A stretch of 51,864 nucleotides of DNA from Negativicutes bacterium (GTDB lineage: Bacteria; Bacillota; Negativicutes; Anaeromusales; Anaeromusaceae). Shown here piece by piece: positions 16,345-26,189 of the stretch. The position numbers and the translations under genes are program-made. The stretch covers positions 1 through 51,864 of the forward strand of contig SAAJ01000021.1 in the NCBI GenBank assembly GCA_009929485.1, given 5' to 3'. Within the stretch, counting starts at the first letter, position 1, and the number at the start of each line of letters is the position of its first letter. The notes under the pieces are model-generated. The model searched no databases and was not told the DNA's origin. It saw only the letters and a list, made by a program, of their open reading frames with translations.

Positions 16345-18090
16345 CTAAACCCCGCTGCTTTCTGTCCCAGTATCGCGAAACTGAACCTGATACAACTTCT
16401 GATACAAACCGCCAGCCTGCAGCAATGCTTCATGAGAGCCCATCTCCACGATCCGTCCCTGATCCATAACCAAAATGCAATCCGCCCGGACAATCGTTGA
16501 CAGTCTATGGGCGATAACCACGGAGGTACGCCCTACCATCAGTTTATCCAAAGCGTCCTGCACCAACTGTTCGCTTTCCACATCCAAAGCCGACGTAGCT
16601 TCGTCCAAAATCAGCAAGCGCGGATCCCGCAAGATAGCCCGGGCAATCGCAATACGTTGCCGCTGACCGCCGGAAAGCATGCAGCCCCGTTCGCCAATAG
16701 GAGTCTCATAGCCTTGAGGCATAGCTGTAATAAAGTCATGCGCATTAGCTGCTTTAGCAGCTGCTATGACCTCTGCCTGTGTTGCCTCCAAACGACCGTA
16801 GCGAATGTTTTCATACACGGAACGATTAAAAAGCACCGTTTCTTGCGGCACAATGGCCATTTGTTCCCGCAGCGACTTTTGCGTCACCGTGCGGATATCA
16901 ACGCCATCCAGATAAATTGTCCCTTGCTGGGGATCATAAAACCGCGGAATCAGGGCGGCTATGGTTGTCTTACCCGCGCCTGAAGGACCGACAATGGCAA
17001 TCATCTGCCCGGGATGGGCTTCAAAAAACACCTGACGCAAAGCCGGTTCTCCCGGATTATAGGAAAAGTCGACCCCTTCAAATACCAAATGTCCCTGGGA
17101 TTTTTGCAACACTACCGCCCCCGGCGCGTCCTGCACATCCGGTTGGGTATCAATCACTTCAAAGACACGCTGGGCTGCCGCTAAAGCGCGCTGTACCACT
17201 CCGTAGGATTTGCTGATTCTTTTGACCGGATTCGATAAATTTACAGCATAAATCAAGAAAGCGATTAACGCGCCTGCCGTCAAGTCCCCATGAATAACTT
17301 CCCAGCCTCCATACCAGATAATCAGCGTCACGCCGATCGCCGCCAAAAATTCAATTAAAGGAGTCAGCGTAGCCATAAGCTGGGCGTTTTTCATTTGCGC
17401 CCGAAAGTTGGAAAAGTTCTCCTTTTGAAAGCGTTCAATTTCAAACTCTTCTCGGGCAAAGGACTTGATAACTCGAATAGAGGAAATGGCCTCTTGCAAA
17501 ACCGACGTAATATCAGCCACCTTAACCTGCATTACATTGCCGGAAGCGCGCAGTTTTTTACCGAACACATTAATAGTTTGCCCAACCAAGGGCACCGTAA
17601 TGAAGGTAAATAAAGCAAGCTTCCAGTGTAAAAAGAACATAGCGCCAATGGAGCCGATCAAGATAACGCTCTCCGTAATTAACTCAATCAGCGTATCCGC
17701 CAACGCTCCTTGCACAGCCGCTACGTCATTAGTAACATGGCTCATAATATTTCCGGTAGAGTTGCGCGAATAAAAAGAGAGCGACAATCTTTGCAAATGG
17801 CGATAGATGTCTTCGCGTATATCGATGACAATTCTTTGTCCCACATAGGCCATCAAATAACTTTGCCCGTAGAAAAAAATGCCTCGCAGCAAAAAAACCA
17901 CGACGATGCCGCCTGCAATGAGATTGAGCATCATCATATCTTTCTCGGCTAAGACTCTATCGATCACGTCTTTAATAATCCAAGGAACGTATAAGTTTGC
18001 CGCCGAAGCCAGGACTATGCAAAAAATAGCCGTTCCCAAACGAGGCAAATAAGGCCGCAAATATTTTAGCAGCCGCATATAGCTATTCAT
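16345..18090 (-). CDS. msbA: MsbA-type lipid A flippase (ABC exporter)
   Basis: 581 residues: a six-helix transmembrane domain (about 1-310) fused to a nucleotide-binding domain with Walker A GPSGAGKT (368-375), signature LSGGQ (472-476), Walker B LLILDEA (492-498) and an H-loop in VIAHRLST. MsbA flips the Kdo-lipid A core to the periplasmic leaflet. Its ATG lies eight bases inside the end of lpxB, with the SD (AGGAGG) within that gene. Placement between lpxB and kdtA supports lipid A as substrate over drugs. Confidence 0.95.
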   Translation of the reverse strand: MNSYMRLLKYLRPYLPRLGTAIFCIVLASAANLYVPWIIKDVIDRVLAEKDMMMLNLIAGGIVVVFLLRGIFFYGQSYLMAYVGQRIVIDIREDIYRHLQRLSLSFYSRNSTGNIMSHVTNDVAAVQGALADTLIELITESVILIGSIGAMFFLHWKLALFTFITVPLVGQTINVFGKKLRASGNVMQVKVADITSVLQEAISSIRVIKSFAREEFEIERFQKENFSNFRAQMKNAQLMATLTPLIEFLAAIGVTLIIWYGGWEVIHGDLTAGALIAFLIYAVNLSNPVKRISKSYGVVQRALAAAQRVFEVIDTQPDVQDAPGAVVLQKSQGHLVFEGVDFSYNPGEPALRQVFFEAHPGQMIAIVGPSGAGKTTIAALIPRFYDPQQGTIYLDGVDIRTVTQKSLREQMAIVPQETVLFNRSVYENIRYGRLEATQAEVIAAAKAANAHDFITAMPQGYETPIGERGCMLSGGQRQRIAIARAILRDPRLLILDEATSALDVESEQLVQDALDKLMVGRTSVVIAHRLSTIVRADCILVMDQGRIVEMGSHEALLQAGGLYQKLYQVQFRDTGTESSGV

Positions 18091-19237
18091 GCACTTTCCT
18101 CCTGCTGCCGGATGCTTCCGCTAAAATTAAAGCCGCAACACGCTGAACGGCGCCGCTTTCCCCCAATTTATGACGGACTTCCCCCAAAGCGCGGTGCGTA
18201 GCAGCACAATGCTCAGCATCTTGAAGATACTTCAAGACCTCTGCCGCCAGTCGCTGCGGCTGCGCTTCGTTTTGGACGAGTTCCGGCACAACTTGCCGCC
18301 CCGCAATGATATTGGGCAAGCTGATATACGGTAATTTCACCAACAATTTTCCTAAACCATAGGTTAAGGGATTCACTTTATAAGTCACAACACAAGGCAA
18401 ATCCATTAAGGCCGCTTCCAAGGTCACCGTACCGGAAGCCGCCATTGCGGTTTCCGCCGCTTGCATCCAGTCGTACAAATACTCCCGCACCAAACGAACA
18501 GGCACGCCAGCTGCTTCTATCGCTGGCTTCACCATATCCTCTGCTACCGTTGAAGCCAAGGGCAAGACAAATACCGCTTCCGGCACCGCTGCCGCCACCT
18601 GCCTGGCTGCTTCCAAAAACAAAGGCAGCAGGCTCTTAATCTCCTGTTTCCGGCTTCCAGGCAACAGCAAAACAATTCGCTTCTGCGGCTGCAGTTTTAA
18701 AAAGGCTCGCGCCTCTGCCGTATTGCGTTTCGTTCCCACTAAATCCAACAACGGATGGCCCACATAGGTCACGTTGCCGCCGTAGCGCCGGTACAGTTCC
18801 GCTTCAAAGGGAAAAATAGAAGCAATATGATCAACTGAGCGTACCACGCCCTTAGCCCGCCACTCGCCCCAAGCCCATACAGAAGGCGCTATATAGGAAA
18901 CAACACGAATGCCTTTGGCTTTCGCGATTTTCGCCAAGCGCATATTAAAGCCGGGATAATCAATCGTAACTAAAATATCCGGCTTTTCCCGATCCATCGC
19001 CGCCGCTAACTCATCGCGCAACCGGAATAACCGCGGTAAATTTTTAATAACTTCCACTATGCCAATAACGCCCAAGTCGGCAATATCATAGAGAATGTCC
19101 ACGCCTTCGCGGCGCATGGCTGCGCCGCCCATGCCGAACAAACGCACATCCGGCTTCATGGCGCGCAACGCCGCTGCAATGCCTGCGCCATGAAGGTCAC
19201 CGGAGGCTTCGCCGGCGGAAAGCATGATTTTGCACAT
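18083..19237 (-). CDS. lpxB: LpxB, lipid A disaccharide synthase
   Basis: 384 residues, GT19 family, with the hallmark N-terminal SAGEASGDLHG (7-17), SVWAWGEWRAKGV and the C-terminal donor-binding ASGTVTLEAALMD. It joins UDP-2,3-diacylglucosamine and lipid X into the disaccharide. The upstream lpxI makes lipid X, giving a direct pathway order, though a 209-bp repeat-filled gap lies between. SD AGGAGG precedes the ATG by six bases. Confidence 0.97.
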   Translation of the reverse strand: MCKIMLSAGEASGDLHGAGIAAALRAMKPDVRLFGMGGAAMRREGVDILYDIADLGVIGIVEVIKNLPRLFRLRDELAAAMDREKPDILVTIDYPGFNMRLAKIAKAKGIRVVSYIAPSVWAWGEWRAKGVVRSVDHIASIFPFEAELYRRYGGNVTYVGHPLLDLVGTKRNTAEARAFLKLQPQKRIVLLLPGSRKQEIKSLLPLFLEAARQVAAAVPEAVFVLPLASTVAEDMVKPAIEAAGVPVRLVREYLYDWMQAAETAMAASGTVTLEAALMDLPCVVTYKVNPLTYGLGKLLVKLPYISLPNIIAGRQVVPELVQNEAQPQRLAAEVLKYLQDAEHCAATHRALGEVRHKLGESGAVQRVAALILAEASGSRRKVHE

Positions 19238-19270
19238 GAAACATCCTCCTAGGAATTAAAATATATTAAC

Positions 19271-19409
19271 GAACAGGAGTAGAGTGAGTAAAGGGAGGGT
19301 TCGGGGGGAACCGAAGATTGAACAAGAGAATCGAAGTCACGAGAGGGTACGACAGAGGATATGGGACACGTTTTATTAACAAGAGTAAAGGGAGTAGATG
19401 GAGGGCACG
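19271..19409 (+). repeat. Three tandem copies of the repeat family (lpxI-lpxB spacer)
   Basis: Full copies at 19271-19302 and 19375-19409 flank a variant at 19320-19351 containing GTCACGAGAGGGTACG, almost identical to the variant at 1960-1991. All three are in the plus orientation, opposite to transcription, and fill most of the 209-bp gap. Confidence 0.8.
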
Positions 19410-19446
19410 ATTGAGGGGACGAAGTACGGTTTATTAACAAGATTTT

Positions 19447-20253
19447 TTATTTTACCACAATGGTAATGTTGTGCGCATCGGCCAAGGCGATGGCTTCTGC
19501 ACGGTCTACGAGCAAGGTTTTACCGGCTTCCAGCACAAGGGCGGACGCACCGGCTTCGATCATGGAGCGAATGGTGGCGGGACCCGCGCCAGGCATGTCA
19601 AAGCGCTGGTCTTGCTGGGGTTTAGCTGCTTTGGCCACTACGGCACCGCTGCCGCCGGCCAAGGCACCGCCGCGACGAATGCAGGCGTCTGTGCCTTCTA
19701 TCGCCTCTACCGCCATAACGGCCCGATCTTTTACTACCACCGTCTGTCCAATATCCAAAGCGCCTATTTCTCTAGCCATGGACAAGCCGAAATCCATATC
19801 TGCCAATTCGCCTTCCGTAGGCTGACGCTTGGTCAAAATGCCCGGCTGCGGCAACAGCATTTTCAACAAAGCCGTTTGATCCGCTACTTGAATGCCTTCT
19901 TGGGCCAATTCTTTCACTAAAGCCAACAAAATGGTGTCATCCTTTTGATCCGGCAATGACGCCAGCAACTGTTGAAATCGGCCATCCAATTCCACTTTAC
20001 CGGAAAAAAGCAGTTCCTTGGTTACTTTCCCTAGCATCGTAACCTGGGAAACCTCTTCCTGGCGAAGGGTATCAATTAAAAGCTGCAGCTGACCAACGCC
20101 AATCTGATGATATACAGAAGCCGCTTCCGCCAAGTCGCTCTCCACAGTAGGCAACACCGCTATCGCCACAACAGATAAACCTAAATTTCGCGCACAGAAC
20201 GCAAAATCAACCGGCAGTCGTCCGACGCCGGCAAGCAAACCGATTTTCTGCAT
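19447..20253 (-). CDS. lpxI: LpxI, UDP-2,3-diacylglucosamine pyrophosphatase
   Basis: 267 residues from an ATG eight bases after GGAG (20253); the frame extends 33 codons upstream without an SD. The opening KIGLLAGVGRLPVDFA and the C-terminal GTDACIRRGG, KPQQDQRFDMPGAGP are LpxI (DUF1009) hallmarks. It hydrolyses UDP-diacylglucosamine to lipid X, replacing LpxH of Gammaproteobacteria. It sits between lpxA and lpxB, exactly the pathway position. Confidence 0.95.
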   Translation of the reverse strand: MQKIGLLAGVGRLPVDFAFCARNLGLSVVAIAVLPTVESDLAEAASVYHQIGVGQLQLLIDTLRQEEVSQVTMLGKVTKELLFSGKVELDGRFQQLLASLPDQKDDTILLALVKELAQEGIQVADQTALLKMLLPQPGILTKRQPTEGELADMDFGLSMAREIGALDIGQTVVVKDRAVMAVEAIEGTDACIRRGGALAGGSGAVVAKAAKPQQDQRFDMPGAGPATIRSMIEAGASALVLEAGKTLLVDRAEAIALADAHNITIVVK

Positions 20254-20370
20254 ATTCACCGCTCCCATATCCAAATTAAAACGAAAAGCTAATTTAGTTT
20301 CTCCAAAACAACAGAAAGAGTTCGCTACAGAATACCCTGTACTCTGCAGCAACTCTTCCTCTGCTGCAAC

Positions 20371-21189
20371 TTATTCACTACTGTCACGGCGCGTCCGGCA
20401 AATACCCCGCTCCGCATTGCGCAAAAAGCGCAAGAAGTGTTCCACTTCTTCGTAGGATTCCAGCTCCTGCTCCATCATCGCGATCGCTTGGTCTAGCGAT
20501 AAACCGTTCTTGTATAAAATCCGATAGGCTTTTTTCAGTTCGCGCCGCGCTTCTTTCGGCACGCCCGCTCTAGACATGCCTACGCTGTTCAAGCCGGCTA
20601 CCTTGGCCGGATGCCCGTCGGCAATCATAAAGGGAGGCACATCCTGAACCACTTTGGAAGCGCCGCCAATCATGGCATTGCGGCCAATTTTAACAAACTG
20701 GTGCACCCCGGACAAGCCACCGATTACAACGCGATCTTCCACAATAATATGTCCTGCCAACGTAGCGGCATTGGACATGATTACGTGATTTCCTACTATA
20801 CAGTTATGCGCCACATGCGTATAGGCCATCATTAAGCAATCAGAGCCAATGCGTGTTTCTTCGCCTTCGCCAGTTGCCCTATTTACCGTGGTAAATTCGC
20901 GCAATGTCGTCCGGTCGCCGATAAACACATAGCTTTTCTCGCCCTTGAATTTCAAGTCCTGCGGTTCCGCTCCAATCGAAGCACTGGGGAAAATAACACA
21001 GTCCTTGCCAATGCTAGTCCAGCCGTCAATAACCACATGCGGGCCTATTTTCGTCCCATCGCCAATCACTACATGTTCACCAATGACTGCGTAGGGGCCT
21101 ATCTGAACATCCTTGCCAAGACGCGCATTGGGATGAACCACCGCCATCTCGTGAATCATACGCAAAGGTACTACTTTATCCGTTTGCAT
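20371..21189 (-). CDS. lpxA: LpxA, UDP-GlcNAc O-acyltransferase
   Basis: 272 residues with a left-handed beta-helix of hexapeptide repeats (about 14-190) and a helical C-terminus. The catalytic His is His128 in AYTHVAHNC (E. coli His125). DGHPAKVAGLN marks the end of the helix. LpxA transfers a 3-hydroxyacyl chain from ACP to UDP-GlcNAc, the first step of lipid A synthesis. SD AAGGAG is ten bases from the ATG. It is separated from fabZ by 202 AT-rich bases with no clear promoter. Confidence 0.97.
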   Translation of the reverse strand: MQTDKVVPLRMIHEMAVVHPNARLGKDVQIGPYAVIGEHVVIGDGTKIGPHVVIDGWTSIGKDCVIFPSASIGAEPQDLKFKGEKSYVFIGDRTTLREFTTVNRATGEGEETRIGSDCLMMAYTHVAHNCIVGNHVIMSNAATLAGHIIVEDRVVIGGLSGVHQFVKIGRNAMIGGASKVVQDVPPFMIADGHPAKVAGLNSVGMSRAGVPKEARRELKKAYRILYKNGLSLDQAIAMMEQELESYEEVEHFLRFLRNAERGICRTRRDSSE

Positions 21190-21391
21190 AATATGACAAC
21201 TCCTTCTGACTGAGTCTCTGTCAATACTGTTAGGTCATTACTCTCAGGCTGTTTTTCTGCTCTTATATTCCGACTACTCAGTCAAATAGAAACATCATCT
21301 TTTTTTGCAAAAAAAGCCTTTACGCTGAACTATACTGCTCTAGTTTTGTTTTCCTAGGCAACATCACTGTTTTTCTTGCTATTTATGTTTT

Positions 21392-21829
21392 TTATTCTTG
21401 CTTGTCCGACAGGGCAAACATAAACTCTGCTTCCGCTACCAATTGACCCTCTACAAAAGCCTCTGCACGCACTTTACCTACGGAACCGCGCAGACGGGTT
21501 ACTTCCGCTTCCATACGCACCTGATCGCCAGGTACGACCGGTTTACGGAACTTAACGCCTTCCATACCGGCAAAATAAGCAATCTTGCCCCGGTTTTCAT
21601 CCGGATACAATAAAGAAACCCCGCCAACCTGCGCCATAGCCTCCAGCAGCAATACTCCCGGCATAACCGGTTTATTCGGAAAATGCCCCTGAAAAAAAGG
21701 CTCGTTAGCAGTCACATTTTTTATGCCGACGCCACGCTTTAAGGGCTCCAACTCCAAAATGCGATCTACCAATAAAAACGGATACCGATGAGGAATAATT
21801 TCCTTGATTTCTTCAATAGTTAATACCAC
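21392..21829 (-). CDS. fabZ: FabZ, 3-hydroxyacyl-ACP dehydratase
   Basis: 145 residues from a GTG that shares its first G with the lpxC stop (TAGTG), nine bases after GGAGG; a TTG nine bases upstream is the alternative but touches the SD. His49 in [12 protein letters not shown] and Glu63 in [11 protein letters not shown] form the catalytic pair. FabZ competes with LpxA for 3-hydroxyacyl-ACP, so its coupling to lpxC and lpxA fits balance between phospholipid and lipid A synthesis. Confidence 0.96.
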   Translation of the reverse strand: MVLTIEEIKEIIPHRYPFLLVDRILELEPLKRGVGIKNVTANEPFFQGHFPNKPVMPGVLLLEAMAQVGGVSLLYPDENRGKIAYFAGMEGVKFRKPVVPGDQVRMEAEVTRLRGSVGKVRAEAFVEGQLVAEAEFMFALSDKQE

Positions 21830-22665
21830 TATGCGCAACCTCCCTGCCTGGCCGCAGCAATTAACTGCGACAGTTTTGTATTCAATGCATGACCGGACGA
21901 TACTGCCACTACATGGCCTTTAATCGGACCTGCCAACGCTAAATCGCCAACCACATCCAGCACCTTGTGCCGGACCAATTCATCCGAAAAACGTAGTACA
22001 TTAACCGCGCCATTTTCATCATACACGGCTGCGTTTTCCATGCTGCCGCCCAAGGCCAAGCCTTGCGCCTGCAATACTTCTATTTCATGGACAAAGCCGA
22101 TGGTCCGCGCCGGGGCAATCTCTCTCCAAAATAAATCCTTGGTAATTTCCACATCGGCAAATTGAATTCCAATCGCCTTGTGCGGATTAACCGACGTAAA
22201 AGTAATACGAAAGCCATCATACGGCAAAATAGAAATGAACCGATTTCCATCTCGCACTATAAACGCCTCTTCGATACAGTAAACCGATCGTAACGCTTGT
22301 TGCTCACAACGCCCCGCCTCTGCTAAGAGCTCCAAAAACGGCAAAGCGCTGCCATCCGCCACAGGCGGTTCCATCGAATCAATTTCAATGAGACAATTAT
22401 CAAGGTTCAACGCGGAAAATGCCGCCAAGATATGTTCCACCGTAAAAACCTTGGCTTCACCCGCTTCCAACGTTGTCGCCCGCATGGTCTGCGTTACACA
22501 GGCCGCTTGCGCCGGAACGCGAGGTCTGCCGGGCAAGTCAATCCGTTCAAAAAGGATTCCCGTATCTGCAGGCGCCGGCAAAAAACGCACTTTCACTTCC
22601 CGTCCGGAATGCAGGCCAATCCCGCTATAGGCAACTTCCCTTGCCAGAGTACTTTGTCGTTCCAT
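21829..22665 (-). CDS. lpxC: LpxC, UDP-3-O-acyl-GlcNAc deacetylase
   Basis: 278 residues from the ATG at 22665, preceded by GGGAGG; the frame extends upstream only through a repeat spacer. Zinc ligands are intact: His78 ([14 protein letters not shown]), His233 and Asp237 (HKVLDVVGD), plus catalytic His259 (SSGHA). This is the committed, zinc-dependent step of lipid A synthesis. Unlike Veillonella-type fusions that I recall in some genomes, FabZ is a separate protein here, translationally coupled by one base. Confidence 0.97.
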   Translation of the reverse strand: MERQSTLAREVAYSGIGLHSGREVKVRFLPAPADTGILFERIDLPGRPRVPAQAACVTQTMRATTLEAGEAKVFTVEHILAAFSALNLDNCLIEIDSMEPPVADGSALPFLELLAEAGRCEQQALRSVYCIEEAFIVRDGNRFISILPYDGFRITFTSVNPHKAIGIQFADVEITKDLFWREIAPARTIGFVHEIEVLQAQGLALGGSMENAAVYDENGAVNVLRFSDELVRHKVLDVVGDLALAGPIKGHVVAVSSGHALNTKLSQLIAAARQGGCA

Positions 22666-22761
22666 GATTCCTCCCAAAAGCATTAAGCCTTTGTTTATTC
22701 TAGCGGATTTACGTGTGCAACGCAAGTATTTCCCTATGAAAGCCACTAGAGAAATAGATAT

Positions 22762-22796
22762 TGAACAGGAGAACCAGCGTCACGTGAGGGACCGTA
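22762..22796 (+). repeat. Variant copy of the interspersed repeat (upstream of lpxC)
   Basis: It reads TTGAACAGGAGAACCAGCGT and then CACGTGAGGGACCGTACG, keeping the family's ends with the GTCACG-type middle. It lies in the 174-bp gap between the second lpxL-like gene and lpxC. Confidence 0.65.
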
Positions 22797-22839
22797 CGAG
22801 GGTTACGGGTACAGAATGGTTTAACGGGGCAATTTGTTC

Positions 22840-23715
22840 TCATTTATTCATTTCTAGATCGCTCCCGTGTTTCCAGCGATTATGCAGCCAAAACCATTCC
22901 TCAGGATACTGCCGAATGTGCTGCTCGACGCATTGGGTCAGCACTTGCGTTGTTTGCTGAATTTCTTCTTTTTTATTTCCCGTCTTCTCGACAAATACCG
23001 GCGGATAAAGCCAGGCATGATGCCGTCCATCCGCCTCTTGCGTAATAAAAGCCGGCACAATCGGAACCTGGCGCATACGCGCCAAATGCGCCGCACCTGG
23101 AGGACTGGAGGCTTCGCGCCCAAAAAACTGCGTTCTAACGCCTTCTGCTCCTGCATCCTGATCCACCAGCAAACCGATAATATGTCCTTCGCCTAAAAGC
23201 TGAATCATTTCCTTTACGCCTGATTTATAGGTCACATGCATGCCGCTTTGGCGACGATATTCGTTAATAAAACGGTCCATCGCATCATTTGTCTGCTTTT
23301 GCACTACTGCCACCAACGGAAAGCCTCGTTTCGCCAAGGCGGCGCCCAAGAGCTCCCAGTTGCCGCTATGGGCGGTCGCCAAAACAACGCCTCTCCCCAA
23401 CGCCAAGGCTTGTTCCAGATGCTCCGCACCGGTAAAGGAAATCCAGCTATCGAGAGGCTGCTTTAATAAAAGCGGCACGCGCAGCACTTCCATAAACATA
23501 GGGCCAAAACGCACCGCGCTGGCGCGAGCTACACGCTCCGCTTCTGTTTGGTCAACAGCTAAACTCAGTCGAATGTTCTCAATGGCCATTTTTTTTCTTT
23601 TTTGCGGAGTCAACTTCCAGGCTATACACCCCAGGTAGCCGCCCCACCGCTTAGCCGTCGCTGAGGAGAGAGAGCAAGCCAGACGGCTGAGAAGCTTTAC
23701 AATAAAGTACAGCAT
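22840..23715 (-). CDS. Lipid A late acyltransferase (LpxL/HtrB/MsbB family), second paralogue
   Basis: 291 residues with an N-terminal anchor (3-17), catalytic HSGNWE (His116, Glu121), LLVDQDAGAEG and the C-terminal PEEWFWLHNRW. It is clearly diverged from the paralogue at 10481-11377, so the pair probably attach different chains or act at different positions (inferred). SD GAGGAG lies six bases before the ATG. The flanking spacers both contain repeats, so it may be transcribed separately. Confidence 0.92.
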   Translation of the reverse strand: MLYFIVKLLSRLACSLSSATAKRWGGYLGCIAWKLTPQKRKKMAIENIRLSLAVDQTEAERVARASAVRFGPMFMEVLRVPLLLKQPLDSWISFTGAEHLEQALALGRGVVLATAHSGNWELLGAALAKRGFPLVAVVQKQTNDAMDRFINEYRRQSGMHVTYKSGVKEMIQLLGEGHIIGLLVDQDAGAEGVRTQFFGREASSPPGAAHLARMRQVPIVPAFITQEADGRHHAWLYPPVFVEKTGNKKEEIQQTTQVLTQCVEQHIRQYPEEWFWLHNRWKHGSDLEMNK

Positions 23716-23760
23716 TTGACACTCCTCGATTACTATAGGATTGAGCAGGAGAACGATTTA

Positions 23761-24014
23761 TTAACAGGAGTATAGGGAGTAGATGGAGGGTACGTATGAG
23801 GTTTCGGGGAACGTTTTTTTTGCGCAGGAATACGAAAGAGATTGCTTCACTGCGTTCGCAACGACGAAAGCTAGTTAGCATCAATAACTTTGCTTACTAT
23901 ATAATAGCCCTCTTTATCACGTCGTTGCGAGGAGCGCAGCGACGCGGCAATCTCACGGTATTCATATTATCACCTTCTCCATAACCCTCCCTTTACTCAC
24001 TCTACTCCTGTTAA
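23761..24014. repeat. Nested palindrome: 32-bp repeats flanking GAGATTGC...GCAATCTC arms
   Basis: The outer arms are 32-bp repeat copies in opposite orientation (23761-23794 and 23981-24014), both edged by TTAA. The inner arms are the GAGATTGC family at 23838-23866 and 23920-23954. The whole 254-bp unit resembles a MITE-like composite and fills most of the 360-bp gap between the small exported protein gene and the lpxL-like gene. The same architecture recurs at 41579-41822. Confidence 0.8.
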
Positions 24015-24040
24015 TTTTCCATTCCCCGCCATGTCTTTTT

Positions 24041-24070
24041 AATATAAAACATGGCGGCCGAAGCCGCCAT
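24041..24070 (-). terminator. Terminator after the lpxD-linked small protein
   Basis: The minus strand shows an 8-bp stem ATGGCGGC/GCCGCCAT closed by a TTCG tetraloop, then GTTTTATATT. It lies six bases after the stop codon at 24076. Confidence 0.85.
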
Positions 24071-24075
24071 TCTTT

Positions 24076-24681
24076 TTAGTACGTATAGCTTCCGCCCACA
24101 TAGGTCTTGCCTGCATAATGCCCGGCATCCAGACGAAAATCAGGTCCTACGGAAACGCGAACCCCAGCGCTCCACTGTCGTCCGTCTTGCTCCAAAAACA
24201 ACTTAGTCTGCGGCAGCAAGGGCGCTTCTAAAGCGCCAAACAAACCATGGTACCGTCCATTGCCAACACCAGCATGCAGACGCAAACCGAAAGGCAAGCC
24301 TTTACTGGCAACAGCGTATGTCGTCCGTTGCGCTTGCGCACCAACATCTTCCACGCCGACAGCAATGCCTGGACGCAAAATCTGCTCTTGCGCCAAGGCC
24401 CATTTTACATTCCATCTCACTGCAGCGCCTTGTTCCCCCGCAGTGCGGTGCAAAGCGCCAACTTCCAAAGCCTGCCCCAAGCCGAAAACAACTACCTCGT
24501 TCTTTTCTCCTGGCCGATTGTACCGGCCAATACTAAAGCTGTGAGCCGGTAGTACATCTGCGCTAACTACATTAGCCAAGCCCGTGCTTCCCTGTAGTGT
24601 CGGCGCCGCCTCGGCTTTACTAAAAGCAAACACGGCTAATAAAGCTAGACAGGTCCATATTATGCGACTCTGGCTGCTCAT
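24076..24681 (-). CDS. Small exported beta-rich protein, YjbH-like
   Basis: 201 residues with a signal peptide (about 8-25, cleaved near AEA). The mature chain opens [18 protein letters not shown] and continues as short Gly-rich amphipathic strands ([39 protein letters not shown]), ending [17 protein letters not shown]. This recalls the barrel part of YjbH-type lipoproteins linked to exopolysaccharide, but I cannot confirm homology. It overlaps lpxD by ATGA and ends at a terminator, so it closes the ompH-lpxD operon. A small outer-membrane barrel is the best guess. Confidence 0.75.
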   Translation of the reverse strand: MSSQSRIIWTCLALLAVFAFSKAEAAPTLQGSTGLANVVSADVLPAHSFSIGRYNRPGEKNEVVVFGLGQALEVGALHRTAGEQGAAVRWNVKWALAQEQILRPGIAVGVEDVGAQAQRTTYAVASKGLPFGLRLHAGVGNGRYHGLFGALEAPLLPQTKLFLEQDGRQWSAGVRVSVGPDFRLDAGHYAGKTYVGGSYTY

Positions 24682-25712
24682 ACTTTGGACTCACCTAGCG
24701 CCAGCTGCTTTAGCTGCGTTTCCAGTTCCCGCACACGTTTCAACAGTTCAGGAACTTTAGTAACTGCCGCTTCATTTTTCAGCCAGTCTTTGTACGGACG
24801 CGCCGGAAAGCCGCCGCAAAAGGAATTGCTGGCAATATTGCCAATTGGCGCGGAACGCGCTGCAAAAACGCAATTATCACCAATAACAAGGTGACCTGCG
24901 CTGCCGGATTGGCCGGCGAAAGTAACCCGGTTGCCGATTTTCGTGCTGCCGGCGATACCAGTCTGAGCCACAAAAAAACAATGCTCTCCGACTTCCACGT
25001 TATGCCCTAAGTGCACTAAGTTATCAATTTTCGTACCGCGGCTCACAACGGTCCAACCTGTTGTCGCCCGATCCAGGCAGGTATTAGCGCCGATTTCCAC
25101 ATCGTCTTCAATACGTACGCCGCCTACTTGCGGCACTTTGCGATGACTGCCGTCTACGGTCACAAAGCCAAAGCCGTCACTGCCAATAACAGCGCCGCTA
25201 TGCACAATAACCCGATCTCCCAACTCACAGCCTTCGCGAACTGTTACATTGGGGTAAAGAATGCAATCATTTCCCACTCGACTACCGACACCGACATAGC
25301 TATGAGGATACACGATCGTATTAGCACCTATAGAAACGCCGGAATCAATGACCGCGCAAGGCATGATGGCCACATTATCACCCAATACTACATCTTCCGC
25401 CACGATCGCCGCAGGGTGTACACCCCGCTCAACCACTGGCCTCGGCGAGAAAATCTCCAGCAGAATCGCAAAGGCAGCGCGCGGATTGTCCACCCGCACC
25501 GCAACTTTTGGAAAATCAGTAGCAACATCCTTCGCCACCAGGACAGCTCCTGCGCGGCTGGCTGCCGCCTTTTCCAAATGTGGCGCTACGGCAAAGGTAA
25601 TATCCTCCGGCCCCGCCTCTTCAATATTCGTCACCGTGTTAATCGGCAACGCCGCATGGGACTCATCAATGACCCCAGATACCAATTTCGCAATTTCACC
25701 TAACGTTTTCAT
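24678..25712 (-). CDS. lpxD: LpxD, UDP-3-O-acylglucosamine N-acyltransferase
   Basis: 344 residues: a uridine-binding N-terminal domain (1-95), a left-handed beta-helix (about 98-310) and a C-terminal helix/coiled coil (about 318-338, [17 protein letters not shown]). Catalytic His237 lies in HLGHNVEVG (E. coli His239). It adds the second, amide-linked acyl chain. The start follows AGGAGG by ten bases. Association with ompH/skp matches the bamA-skp-lpxD order of Proteobacteria. Confidence 0.97.
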   Translation of the reverse strand: MKTLGEIAKLVSGVIDESHAALPINTVTNIEEAGPEDITFAVAPHLEKAAASRAGAVLVAKDVATDFPKVAVRVDNPRAAFAILLEIFSPRPVVERGVHPAAIVAEDVVLGDNVAIMPCAVIDSGVSIGANTIVYPHSYVGVGSRVGNDCILYPNVTVREGCELGDRVIVHSGAVIGSDGFGFVTVDGSHRKVPQVGGVRIEDDVEIGANTCLDRATTGWTVVSRGTKIDNLVHLGHNVEVGEHCFFVAQTGIAGSTKIGNRVTFAGQSGSAGHLVIGDNCVFAARSAPIGNIASNSFCGGFPARPYKDWLKNEAAVTKVPELLKRVRELETQLKQLALGESKV

Positions 25713-25728
25713 TCGTCCGCCGCCTCCT

Positions 25729-26145
25729 TTACTGGAGACGTTTGAGCACTTCGTCGGTAACGTCAACGCCGCCTTGGGCTACTTCCCGCTTGTACAAAAT
25801 AACCGTCAATTTCTTTTCTTGAGCAATTTGCTCCAGCGTCTTTTTCAAATCGCTTTCAAACTGTTCGCCAACTTGTTTCTGCAATTGGCGATATTCTCCT
25901 GCTAAAGCCTGCTGCTTCTGCTGCGCTTCCGCTTGATCGCCGCTTTGCTCTTTCTGCATTTTTTCCATAATTTCTTTTTCCTTGGCGTCCAATTGATCTT
26001 GCAAGGTTTTGACTTTAGGACTTTCTTTAACTACTTTCTCCATATCCACAAAACCAACTGTCGGCTGGCTGCTGCAGCCGCCAACTAAAAGAACTGCAAA
26101 GCACAGCGCCAAAACCAGTGCAATCGTACGTTTTTTTTGCATCAT
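25729..26145 (-). CDS. OmpH/Skp-like lipoprotein (short)
   Basis: 138 residues with a lipoprotein signal ending in VGGC (Cys24). The mature part opens [17 protein letters not shown], as in Skp, followed by a coiled coil (about 50-105, Lys/Gln/Glu-rich) and a beta-strand end with [12 protein letters not shown]. Skp chaperones carry unfolded outer-membrane proteins across the periplasm. Several ATGs cluster at the start (ATGATGgacATGATG); 26145 is ten bases from GAGGAG and is preferred. It lies 16 bp before lpxD and is one of three related proteins in a row. Confidence 0.88.
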   Translation of the reverse strand: MMQKKRTIALVLALCFAVLLVGGCSSQPTVGFVDMEKVVKESPKVKTLQDQLDAKEKEIMEKMQKEQSGDQAEAQQKQQALAGEYRQLQKQVGEQFESDLKKTLEQIAQEKKLTVILYKREVAQGGVDVTDEVLKRLQ

Positions 26146-26189
26146 GTCCATCATACTCCTCGTCACTCTAAAATAGACAGCATCCGTTC

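Noticed and set aside
21190..21391. Possible promoter between fabZ and lpxA
   Set aside because: TTGACT and TATAAG occur but with a spacer of only about 12 bases; TTGACA nearer the gene has no -10 at the right distance.
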